NCBI GenBank assembly: GCA_013400155.1
Contig: VXBM01000008.1
Span: 1,839,711 to 1,903,710, forward strand
Direction of reading: 5' to 3'
Source of the DNA: Helopsaltes ochotensis
Lineage: Eukaryota; Chordata; Aves; Passeriformes; Locustellidae
DNA: 64,000 nt
Each line of letters starts with the position of its first letter. The stretch's first letter is position 1. The translations under genes were made by a program, and so were the position numbers. The notes under the pieces were generated by a model. That model was not told the DNA's origin. It ran no database searches and worked only from the letters and a program-made list of their open reading frames with translations. Shown piece after piece: positions 11,931-22,981 of this stretch.

Positions 11931-13016
11931 CTAAAGACAATAAAAATGCAATTAGTGAAAACCAGACTCATTATGAATAGACAAAAAGACAGATGAGCAG
12001 AAAAATAAATGTTCCAGGATTTCTCCCAATATAATGTACTATGCACAAGCCCTGTACATACACTTTTTATTAGTAGCCCTTTAAAATAAGTCTTTCTAGT
12101 TATGGAAAGTATGTAATGTACTTGGAGCAAAAATAACTCACAGTATGGGCAAAAACATGGAACTGGAAATTAGTTCAGTATAATCAGTAAAATAACAGGA
12201 CTTAAAGATGCTGTAAACAGCTCTATTGAAATATACCCATCTTGCAAATACTACACGTACATACAAATGCATACATACATACCTTACAGCAACTTTAATA
12301 CTGTTCTGCTAAAAATACTGAAACTTTAAAAAAAGTAATTCAACATCTGTTTATTAGATTAAATAATTTCTACTTTTGAATAAAATATAATAACTTTGAA
12401 TTACTTCATCAACTCAACCATCTGGAAAGAGATCAAAATGCAGCACCTCATTTCTTAGTACAAAGCCCCACATTTTGATTTTATGGATACAATACATTCT
12501 TCATATGCAGATATTTCCTGTTTTAAATTGGGAGCCAGCAGAACAAAAAAATATCTTTCCAGAGGAAAGGGACTTTTGAAGCAGAGTTGGTCATTAAAGA
12601 CAGGTGAAAATAAACCATCACCCTAAGAGATTCATGCTATGCTAGACATCACAGACTTCAGTAGTTCAAACCTTTCTGTTGATTATAAGGATGATAAATT
12701 ATCTACTATACAACACTGAAAGTAGATATGCAACTGCTAGAATCATATTTTTCAAGCCTTCCCTTCACAATAGTAGCACTAGCTGTTAAAAACAGTCAAT
12801 ATGGAAAAGTAACAGCAGGTCATATTCAGAAGGAGAAATACATAACGTTACCTACTTGCACAAAGTAAAAATACTTCACTGGAAACAGGCTTATGAGGCT
12901 ATATAAAATTATTGATTAAAACAGATGTTAAGAATCAACATAACAAAAGGCTTATTAACTGAGGTAGCACTGATTCTGATACACACTTCTGCAAAATGTA
13001 ACAAACACTCACATAC

Positions 13017-13064
13017 TTTTCTGTCAGTTTTAGCAACTCTCCTTCTGAAGATGCATTCACTAAC
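13017..13064 (-). other. PPHLN1: PPHLN1 5'UTR exon supplying the A of the split ATG
   Basis: Acceptor TTTTTTGTAG (13065-13074) and donor GTATGTGAG (13008-13016) bound a 48 nt exon ending GACAGAAAA. Joined to exon 11839-11930 it gives TGA CAG AAA ATG GCA. There is thus an in-frame stop nine bases before the start codon, which the junction creates. This supports both the exon and the choice of start. A different frame through the exon is open but ends shortly after the junction at TGA. Confidence 0.7.
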
Positions 13065-14007
13065 CTACAAAAAACAAAACAGAAGTTAGCAAAAAATACA
13101 AATATATTCGTCATAAGTATATTTTTTTCTGCTACATAAACCAGACAGGTACAATCCAAATGTTTCAACTGCCTCTGCCCTGTGATCTGTCTTTGTAAAG
13201 AAAAATAAGATTCAGTTGCATGTGATGAGAGGTTAATGAAAAGCTTGATTTATCAAAGGCTTTTCTTTTGGTAAAAGAGAGTGAATCCCGATAAAGAAGC
13301 TCTTACATCAATTAGAAGATGCATCTATGTTCAGAGATTTAGACCCTAGCATTGGTTCAAACAAACCAGATTATCTTCTTAAAATATAGTCCCATTTTAT
13401 AACAGACTTGACCTTGAGTTTGTTCTACAACCAAGACACAGAACTAGTCTGATACAGCTACAGTTATAAATCAAAAGCTGACTAAACCAACCAGCTGATC
13501 CTAGTTTTGGTAAGGACAAAAGCGAGAGGATCCACTGCCCCTGCCCTCTCCAGTAAGCTCCATGTAAGAGTTACTAATTCTGAAACCACTGCTCATATTG
13601 CTGCTTTGGACGGTCAGGTGCATCATCAGAAGCACCTTCCTGGCACTTGCACAGTAACTGCCTCAACTTTTCTTTATTTTGTACTTTACTGACTTTTTCT
13701 AGAGCCTTATAAATGTACATCAGGGCTCCATGTGCACGAACAGCTCTCAGGCCAACCCCATGCCCTCCTTCCCACATTGCCAGGAGGATGCTCTATCTGC
13801 TCTCATGCTGTCCTCACCATCCTCTTTTCTTTGTGCCCAGAACAGTATTTCAACATTTCTGTATTTTTATGTACCAGGAGGGACAGAATGAGCTATGGCA
13901 AGACAAAATCATTATGTGGAAAAGGCATCACATGCTCTGCCTTAAAACACTTAACCGCTGGTCCCTCATGCTCAGCCCTCGCCCCAGGGCATTGGGGCAA
14001 AACAAAA

Positions 14008-14101
14008 ACATTTTGTACACAGTTCTTGTCTGCTTATACTTACTTGAGACATCAAATATTCATCAAGGCTACAAATATCTACTTCTCCAGGATTTTTAAT
14101 T
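14008..14101 (-). repeat. 94 bp duplicated segment, copy A, with splice donor
   Basis: Matches 15647-15740 with two differences in 94 bp. On the minus strand it reads NPGEVDICSLDEYLMSQ in an open frame and is followed by GTAAGT (14038-14043). It lies in the intron upstream of the PPHLN1 5'UTR exon. It may be a duplicated alternative exon or a repeat fragment. Confidence 0.8.
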
Positions 14102-15646
14102 CCTTCTGTCTATACTTGCCCACAGCTGGGAAGCACCTGAACTTCCCACAGCACCCACTCCCTCCCCTGCTCATCCACAGCCCCCCCACCTTTCACACAG
14201 AGATTTAGGACTTGATGGCAGCCCTCAGTTTTTTTAGACAAATAGTAAAATACCAGAAGCTGAATTCAGATAAGATTTTCAAGTGGGCTGCTTTTTTTTT
14301 TCCTATTTTGACAAATTTAGTAGTGACCCTGTCCTTTTGCCTGCAGAAGTTATTGAAACTGTTAACTGAACACAGTGTTCAAAAAGCAACACATCTCAGA
14401 TAAGTGCTACTGAAGCTGAGTGCAAACTTACACCTCATGCTGCTTTGTCAGTCAAACCACCTCCAACATCCCAACACACATCACTGGCAGTAGGCAACAA
14501 CACTCACATACACGCCCCATTATCAGGCAGCAAGGCTGATAAAAACACTCCCTCTTTTTATCACTGCTGGACCTCAGTGAAATGAGCAAGAATTAAGACC
14601 AGTATTTTGACAAAAATAAAAACACAAGCTGGAAAAAGGTAGAGATACACTATCACAAAAGTCAACAGACTGACAAAAAAATATACAGTGGACAACAAGC
14701 AACAATGCATGTGGAAGAAAAATCTCATCTGCACTTAGAGAAATGAAATGGAGAAAGTTAATCAGGCACAATCAATCTCCAAGTACATTGGTTAAAATGC
14801 TGGTAAGGTAAACAAGTAGGAAAGATCAATTTTACATAGAAGACAAAACAGACAAATTTTAGCTGAGACCAATGAGATAAAATAAGGATGTATTTGAAAA
14901 TACCAAAAGAAATAAAAAAGTTTGAAGGGAAGAAAATGTAATTCCCAGCATCCTGAGCACCTTTTATGTATTTTTATAGAAAAAGAAAACAATCAATTTC
15001 TTAACTGATGTGACCTAACACAGCTTTAGTAAGGATCATGGACAGTCTAAACTCCCAGAATCAATATCAGAAGATTCCACTAACAAAACCTCAAGAGCTC
15101 AAATCTCAAGTTTATTATGCTGTATTCAGATTCATCAGTTCTCTCAGTAAGTACAAAGCTGTTGTAAAACAAAGAATGAAAAAAATTTGGGTTTGTTTCA
15201 CACCTAATAGTGTAACTCATCCTGATAAGCTATTTTCTATAAGCACGTACAACAAAAATAGTTGATATTTAATACCATGATATATAATCACTTGCTATAT
15301 CAATTTAAACAATGTCTTCCAAGTTTTGATCAGAGGTGACTATTTTACCTAAAGCAAAGCCTTCTCTCAAACAGACACATTCTGTAAGTGCAGAGATCAT
15401 TCTATTAACACATGCTGATCTATTGTAGCAAGCCACCAAGATTAGCTTTACTCCAATTAGCACTATGTTGTGCTCTATGCTAATACGAATTTTTTCATCA
15501 GGCAGACTACACAGGTCTCTTCAGCTTTTTGGCACCACTGGGCTTTCTTTATCTAACAATCGTTAACTTTTTATTCTTTTTTGCTTTCTAAATAATATGT
15601 GTAAAAAATCCCTGATGCATTTGCAAAAGCACTCCAGTACTTTGAA

Positions 15647-15740
15647 ACATTTTGTACACAATTCTTGTCTGCTTACACTTACTTGAGACATCAAATATTC
15701 ATCAAGGCTACAAATATCTACTTCTCCAGGATTTTTAATT
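15647..15740 (-). repeat. 94 bp duplicated segment, copy B, with splice donor
   Basis: Second copy of the segment at 14008-14101, same orientation, 1639 bp away. The minus-strand frame KIKNPGEVDICSLDEYLMSQ is open and again meets GTAAGT (15677-15682). The similarity continues weakly across CAGAAGGA further upstream, with about 19 bp missing in copy A. Confidence 0.8.
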
Positions 15741-17820
15741 TTCTCGTGTGTGCTATCATCCTTCTGCATAATCTACATTTCTGTTTTTAATACACACGGC
15801 TTCCTAATCCAGATGGCTGCATCTTGCCATATGTGAACAAAACATAAAAACAATGCTGTGCTGCAAATGCAGAGACAGGCAGCTTAAGTGCCTCCCATAA
15901 CACTGGAACATATTTCGTTTTATAATGTTACTTTGATAAACAACAGAGACTGACAAATGTGAGCCAGTTCTATCTCTCCTCTACTTTGAAAAGCTCTCAA
16001 AAAAAGCTCAAACGCTTTTGTACAAGGTGTAGGAGAGGTGTAACTTACTAGCAATATCACTATAAAACTTGCAATGATTCCTGCTGTGAGGATATAAAGA
16101 CAGAGAGAAAACATTGGTTTATCTTCCAACAATTAGGTTCTGTATTTGATAATCTTCAATCCCAGTAACTCTTACCTAGACAGAAGGCAAGGCAGATAAA
16201 AATGGGTTTGGGGGAGAAAGTAACTTTCTCATCTTCCTCTCATATATGGGACAGGTAGAACACAGTGAATAGACACAGTCCTACTGGTAAAATGAAAAAG
16301 CAGAAGTGTAAGAGCAGAGGGAAAAATCCAACAGATCAGGAAATACAATAACGTGAGAGAGGTACAAGGAAAAAACAGAGATTTAAGACAATCTGCCTAA
16401 TAGCAAATATTGGGCTGTAAGAGTTTCAAAAGCAATTAGAAACAATTTAGTTGCAATTAGTATGACTGCAACAAGTCTAAGGATATTCGCCTAGATACCA
16501 AGAGGCTTTCTTCCACTCTCTCTCAATCCATTCACAATAATTTGTCTTAAAATAGCATGCATAAACTGAGTATAATTAATAACAGCAGCAGCATTCCAGT
16601 GAGGATTTACAATCCCACCAGTTCCACTTCCTTACTACATCATTCTAATATGTCACTGAGACAAGAGAAATGGAAGCAATGCATTGAGGGTTATATTAAT
16701 AGAATGCCTGATATATTAGCATTTATCTTTGCCTGACCACCTGCAGTTACCAACCTGTCCATTATCAGTGCCACAAAAAGCAGATTCTACCAGGCTCTGA
16801 TGTGGCTGCTCCACCAGCAGCATCACTGCAAACAACTGCATGGATCACCACTGCTCCCATGCTTTCCATCCAGCACCACAAACACTCTGACAACAAAATA
16901 TGGCAGCTTTCCAAACTGCCGCCATCACCAGTCAAAACCACAGCGCTCTCAAAAATTACTCTTGAAAGCACCAACCAACCCATAGCACTTCACCCAGGGC
17001 AAATCACTGGATCAAACTGTCCTCACTGGCTGTGTGGGTTTCCACATCTTTTTGTATATTTCTGACTGTGTTTGTTCCCTTGAAGTCACAGATACCTCAG
17101 ATACAGAATTTATAGACTATCCTTGAAAATTCTAATGCATGGGAAGGAGCCTACTTGAGGCGTATGAGTGAGGCTAAAGAACCGTGAAGTGCAGACTCAA
17201 GATGCTTAAAATCTAGTAAGGACTGAAAATATTACAGCATACTTGATTGCTAAACTAATCAAACAGATTTATTCTGAAAGACTTATTCTAGTACTTAGTA
17301 GGAAATGAGCTGAGTGACACACTCATGTCTCAATTATCTCCCTAGAAACAATAACGATACTGATCCTGCACCAACACACCACAGTGTAAGTGTACCCACC
17401 ACACACGCCAGTGAAAGTGTTTACAATGGGATTTATAGAGCCTCCAAACATTCATTACGAACTATTGTTTAAAATTACTCTCAGATGTGTGTACAAGCAG
17501 GACGATCCTTCCCTTCAAAACAAATACACAAATTTAACTGAGAATCAAAGTCTTCTGTCGCATATGGGCTTTAAAGAGGATTACACGATGAGGCATACAG
17601 TCCATCTCGGGTGCTAACCCAGCCGCCGCCTGCCCAGGGGAGGCCGTCCTTCGCTACGCTCCAGTCCCGCCACTGAAATTCCCCCCAGCTCGTGGGCACT
17701 CCGGCTCCCCGGAGCTCTCGCCGCCCCTCGGGCTGCCCCTGGCGCGGGGAGGGACGCGCTCCCCACGCCAAGCCAACCCTCCGGGGCGCCGCTTCCCACG
17801 ACGGCCGCTCCGCCACCCCC

Positions 17821-17832
17821 GAGCACGTGCTC
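17821..17832. promoter_or_regulatory. palindromic E-box in the shared promoter
   Basis: GAGCACGTGCTC is a perfect 12 bp palindrome centred on CACGTG, the canonical USF/MYC-type bHLH site. It lies on the PPHLN1 side of the CpG island. Function is inferred from the motif only. Confidence 0.45.
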
Positions 17833-17985
17833 GCAGGGGGAGCGGGAAGGCGGCCCCGGGGCGTCCCGCAAGGAGCCTGGCGCGCCCCGCCGCCCGCAGA
17901 GCATCAGCATCGGCATCGGCCCCGGCCCCGGCCCCAACCCCGCTGGTTCCGCGGAGGAAGGCGGTGGGCTCCCGGCCCGGCCCCG

Positions 17986-18205
17986 NNNNNNNNNNNNNNN
18001 NNNNNNNNNNNNNNNNNNNNNNNNNNNNNNNNNNNNNNNNNNNNNNNNNNNNNNNNNNNNNNNNNNNNNNNNNNNNNNNNNNNNNNNNNNNNNNNNNNNN
18101 NNNNNNNNNNNNNNNNNNNNNNNNNNNNNNNNNNNNNNNNNNNNNNNNNNNNNNNNNNNNNNNNNNNNNNNNNNNNNNNNNNNNNNNNNNNNNNNNNNNN
18201 NNNNN
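17986..18205. other. assembly gap (220 N) in the CpG island
   Basis: A run of N interrupts the GC-richest part of the promoter, a typical sequencing dropout. The true length is unknown. It probably hides first-exon sequence of one or both genes. Confidence 0.99.
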
Positions 18206-18330
18206 CCGCTCCGGGCCGCGCCGCACGATGGGCTCCCGCGCGGGCTGAGCCCGCCGTGACGGGTACGCCGGGGCGGGGGCACCGCGGGTTCGCAGCTCGC
18301 TGGCTTCGGGCCTCTGCGGAATAGGAAGGG
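18206..18330 (+). other. ZCRB1: likely ZCRB1 non-coding first exon region
   Basis: ZCRB1 coding begins five bases into an internal exon at 22894, so a non-coding first exon must lie upstream. The CpG-rich DNA just right of the gap is the best place. A possible donor GTACGC follows TGACGG near 18260. The exact exon cannot be set, and part may be hidden in the gap. Confidence 0.35.
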
Positions 18331-21300
18331 ATGAGATAAGCGGCTGGTCGGGGCCGCGCTGTGGTAGGGGAACCGCAGGGAGGGTGAAACCGCAGGTTAG
18401 GGCGAAAAGCGTTAATACAGCGTACGGAAGTTCCTGAGCAGTCGGTGGTTCTGATGCTTTAATGTCGCTTGATCGCAGTGAGCTCTGAAATAGATGACCT
18501 GTCGCGTGATGTGAGGAGGAAGGGCCTACACGAAGTGAGTTAACCAGATCTGCCCTTCCTGGGTGAAGTTCTGGGTGAGACCACATGCGATTGAACCAAA
18601 CAGCTCTTCTCCCGTCTTGGCTGTGCTGAGAATCCCTTGAAAAAGACACTGTTCAAAAAGCGTTTATGGGTTTTCCCTTTGGACCGTGGGGGATATGGTA
18701 GCGTAGAAATTCTGAACTTCTGAGGGCCCTGGGTCTCTCCAAGTGGAGGCAAAAGAAGACAGGCCAGGCCCTGGCCTCCAGAGCACTCCTTACTCTGTAG
18801 GTATTGTACATTTGTGGTCAAGTAAATCACTTACTGCTGTATCATCTTCATTCACAATAAAATCTCAGCGAGTGCTGTGTAGTACTGAGTATGAGGATGG
18901 AATCATATCATTATATCGGTATGCAACAAAATTGTACCAATTTCGGCCAAGCTTGATGGGGCGCCTATATGTAATCTGGAATAGGAACATATGTGAATTA
19001 CATGTGTTTGATAAATAGTCCCGGCTGATGGTCTGCTTGCCCAGTCTTACCGTCCCTAAGCTTTTGTAGTTAGTCAGTATGTAAAAGTGGTTTGATTTGA
19101 ACCACAGATCCTTTTAATGTTTGTGTTTGGCTTGAGCAGATTATATTATTTCTTTGCTGATAGTGCTAACCTTATTTACCAACTCTTGATCCTGTTTAAG
19201 ATTTGCTTGCTACTATTTAAGTGACTAGGAGATAAAACAGATTATTCTCTTACAGCTTACTCCATGCCCCTTGTGCCGGGCAGAATTGTAGCAAGTGGTT
19301 GATACCCTTGTCAGGGACTAAGGAGAACAGGAGTTTGGTTTCATCCTTTACCACAGGAACTTGATTATAAACCTGAGCCAAGCTCCTGCCACTACTAATG
19401 GTTTGTTCATTTGGCTCTAAACTCTGTTAACACTACTAAATCAGGAAGAAAATACTGTGTTTTAAGGATCAAGATAGAACAGAAAAACTCAGATTAATAG
19501 GCCTGAGTGGGAGTTTCTTGAGAAACTTGCTCACAAATCATTTATACACCCTTCAGTTGATTAAATCATAAATCTGACCCTTGCTGCACTGCATTTAAAA
19601 ATAAATATACAAGTTTCTGCTTTTAAGTTGAAATACCAATTTTGAGTCATAAAAGTTTCAGTAAATTTAGGCTCCACTTGATGATTCAGAGGCATCTGAA
19701 CTGTTTTGGTGGGGTCCTCATGTGTTCTGGGATAGAGTAGAAAAGCCAATTACTGAAATTAATCATTGTCTTTTTGTGGTATCCCCAAACCTAATGACAG
19801 ATGCTGCATTAAGCATATTGGATTGAAGCAAAATATTTTTGTGTACTTGATCTATTTTTCAGGAGACTTAATAATTGCTGACAGATGGCTCTTGTCAAAA
19901 AATGGATTCTTTTAGTTCGAGTTGTTAGAAAAGACAAAAAAGATTGAATTCAAGAAGTCATTGTAATGAGACATAACTCTATTGTCAAAGTTAATATGTG
20001 AAAGTGATAAATGAAGAAGGCATTAATATTACAGAGAGGCCATTACGTTAATGGGAATTGTGTGCAATTCAGTGGAAGCATGTAAAGGCTTTTTAGCCAA
20101 TGCTTTAAAGTTAAGTAATGAAGGTAATACCTTGAAGATCAAAAAAGCCCCAGAAAAGCATCCAGGATAAAATAGAAATGTTTTGATTTGTTGAAAAGCT
20201 CTAGCAGGATATAGCCTTTAAGCCAGGCTATACCTAACTTTCAGGTGAGTCTCCTGCAGCAAGAAGAAAACTCAGATGTTGTTTTTTGGTTTATTTGGAA
20301 ATTTTTGTGAGGGAAGGGGGTATTTTTAATTTTTTTTCTTATCAGCTGAGCAGAGAGACTGGTAATCATGGAGAAAGAATGTAATGAAAATGTTAAACTT
20401 ATATTGGACAGTTCTATGAAGTTAGGAAATTACAGAAGTAGCAAGACTCTCAGCCTTGTAATGGTGAGCCTCCAGATGACATGTCTTGTCTGGAGAGTTA
20501 GCTTAAAGCTGGAATTTGCATTTTTTACTCCTCCCACTAGAAAACATCGTTACAATAAATGATGATAATGATACAGTTGCTGTACTCCCTCTTATATTAC
20601 AGTGGTATAGTGAGTCAGACGTAAAAAATAAGAAAGTACTTGCACAACAGTCCTAAACAATACAAATGGCTAAGAATATTTGGGCACTTGGAGCAGCAAA
20701 ACTGTTAAATTTGTCCAGGGGAGTAGCAACAACATTCAGCCTCAGCTGTCTGGCAGCCAGTGCTCTCAGGGTGCAACTCTTTCAGCTTCTGGAAAAAGCA
20801 GTGTGCAGGTGAAAATGGCGATTCTGTAGGCTGCTTTTATTAATAATTTCCTAACAGCTGAGCTCTTAGGCCAGTAGTAATCTCCTCATGATGTCTCACG
20901 TTCTCTGTGGAGGTTTGCACTGTGCCATTGTGGAATATGCAGGCTGATTGCTCTCTGGTCATGCTGTTCTCCCTGCTGCCTGCCCATTAAAGTGTTACAA
21001 GGTGCTGCAACTTCTCTTGGCTTTAAGGCAGGGTGAAACTGTTGCATTCAGACACTTGAGGTTCACCTCCAGTGTTTTCTGGTCCACTGCTGCAATATAT
21101 TAGCACTGGCAATACACCATAGTGCAGTGTTGAGATTGCTCTTGAATCCTTCTATCCACTCTACATCTAAATAACTGCACTTCAGGCCATCTATTCAAAT
21201 GGCATGTTGCCAAGTCAGTCTGGTTAGGCTTGTCAAGGATACTAATGCCAAGCAGAAAGGAATTTGGGATAATGAACCTAGTCTGCCTAACACCAGATGC

Positions 21301-22893
21301 AATGTGTGGCCTTTATTGCAAATTTATTCTGTTTTCATTTGCTTAACCTTTGTGTTGCCATTTTTGCTCATGCCAGAAACCAGTCTCTGAACATGGAAAA
21401 CCTCAAAATTCAATCACTTGGAAACTGCCACTCAAATGAATTGTGATACAGTAAGCATGTCAGGAAAAAGAGGCAAAGCACTTGGATAATCAGTGTCTAC
21501 TGGGAATATCAGGCCTTCAGATAACTGAATCATGAAATGCCAGAAAGTATCAGCCGGATTAGAGTGTGATATTAGTTACTTTGTTGGCACTCGGCCAAGC
21601 AATCTGTTCAGACTGGCTACCCAAGAAGTCCCCTAAGAAACTGTAATATGGCAGATGCTGATTTTAATACTTTAGGGTTTTTTATCCTTTCATCAGCTTT
21701 TGTCTGCATTTTTAAAATGAGTCAGTCTTGCTGAAGAAGTGGCTTAATCCTCAGTTGGGAATTAGCCAGGAAGCAGTAATAAGGCTGTAGGAAAATGGAC
21801 AAAGAGATAGAAATTGGACTGTGTAGGGAATGGGTTTGCTGTACTATTTGGTGTGGCCTTTCATAAGTGGTATATTTTGATCTTAAATTTTACTCACTTA
21901 GCCCTTGGTCTGAACCATGGCTACAGAATGGATCAAAGAGAGTGTTTTGCATAGGCTTTACACCGCTAAAAATTTTGGGAAATGGCCAAATGGCTCGACA
22001 TTCTCAAGTCAGGTTTACTCAGTTCGGTTACTCTTCACCTAGTATTAGATGATGTGTGTGTGGTTATAACAGTATTTTTAATAGATTGTTTCCAGACATA
22101 TCCTGTTTCAAGAGCATAGAAAAGATTGGAAATTAAATTGGAAAGATTGGAAATTTTCCTGCTTCCTACCAGGAGAAATCTGCCAAATCAGAAGGAGGAA
22201 GGGGAGTGCTTCTAAAAAGATGCTGCTTTATGGTCAGCTCTGGACACATGCAGTTCCAGAGGAGTGCAGAAACCTGAGCAATAGTTAAGAGAAGAAATGA
22301 CAGCATGCTGCTTTAGCATCATACTACTTTGACTTTAAAATGTATTTATCTCCCTCCCCACCATAATTAGGACTCTGCTTTAGAGAAACTTTTTTGTTTC
22401 TCCATAACCAATTGTATTTTATTGTGTGTTGAATGCCGCTGAACTGATACTTGTATAAAGAATCAGATCATGCTGGTACTAGTACAAAGGTCAGTAATTT
22501 GACACGTTGGCCATAATGTTTAATAAACGGACATTGCTTGTTACTTTTGGCCTCCAACCTTTGTAATTGCACAGATTAGCAGAGGATTATTGTAAGTACA
22601 CTAACTTGCCAATTTTTTGTTGTCTACAAATCAACGAACGTAGAACAAAAACATGTTTGTATCCAAGAGAGGAAGAAGGAATGTATGTCTTCTGTAGTCG
22701 ATTAAGGTAAACACTAATTTTCATGTAAAATGATGCTAGGGAAATGAAAAGGAAGTTAAAGGTATGCTCTTCTGCAACTTTATCATGGCTGTCTGGTTTA
22801 GGTTTGAAATAAAACTGAAAGTCTTGAAACTGTTTTTTAATTGATTTTTTTGTTCAATACAGTTTAACTCTTCTCTCTTTTGCCTTTTATCAG
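18331..22893 (+). other. ZCRB1: ZCRB1 first intron
   Basis: About 4.5 kb from the CpG island to the start-codon exon. No recognised repeat or second gene. GC falls steadily away from the island. Confidence 0.6.
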
Positions 22894-22981
22894 AAAAATG
22901 AGTGGTGGGTTGGCACCAAGCAAAAGCACAGTGTATGTGTCCAATTTACCCTTTGCTTTGACTAACAATGATCTGTACAGG
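22894..22981 (+). CDS. ZCRB1: ZCRB1 exon with start codon (coding 22898-22981)
   Basis: Acceptor TTTTATCAG is followed by four A and then ATG at 22898, with A at -3. It encodes MSGGLAPSKSTVYVSNLPFA and on to DLYR. This includes RNP2 of the RRM. The donor GTAAGT is at 22982. Confidence 0.95.

Larger units (their letters stand above)
13065..17599 (-). other. PPHLN1: PPHLN1 5' intron(s) upstream of the 5'UTR exon
   Basis: Runs from the 5'UTR exon to the CpG island. It contains the two copies of the 94 bp donor-bearing segment. A moderately C-rich patch is seen at about 13700-14200. Nothing else is recognised. Confidence 0.6.
17600..18400. promoter_or_regulatory. CpG-island bidirectional promoter of PPHLN1 and ZCRB1
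   Basis: This is a sharply bounded GC- and CpG-rich block between two divergent genes in otherwise AT-rich DNA. It holds short GGCCCC and CATCGG runs near 17900-17940, a palindromic GAGCACGTGCTC E-box at 17821-17832 and a GGAAGT ETS-like site near 18426. There is no clear TATA box. First exons of both genes should lie here, but 220 bp of the core is N (17986-18205), so start sites cannot be placed. Confidence 0.75.

Noticed and set aside
14212..14403. Plus-strand frame at the end of a C-rich patch
   Set aside because: Intronic to PPHLN1, opposite strand, no motif.
17614..18649. Long minus- and plus-strand frames across the CpG island
   Set aside because: They are kept open only by GC-rich sequence and by the N gap.
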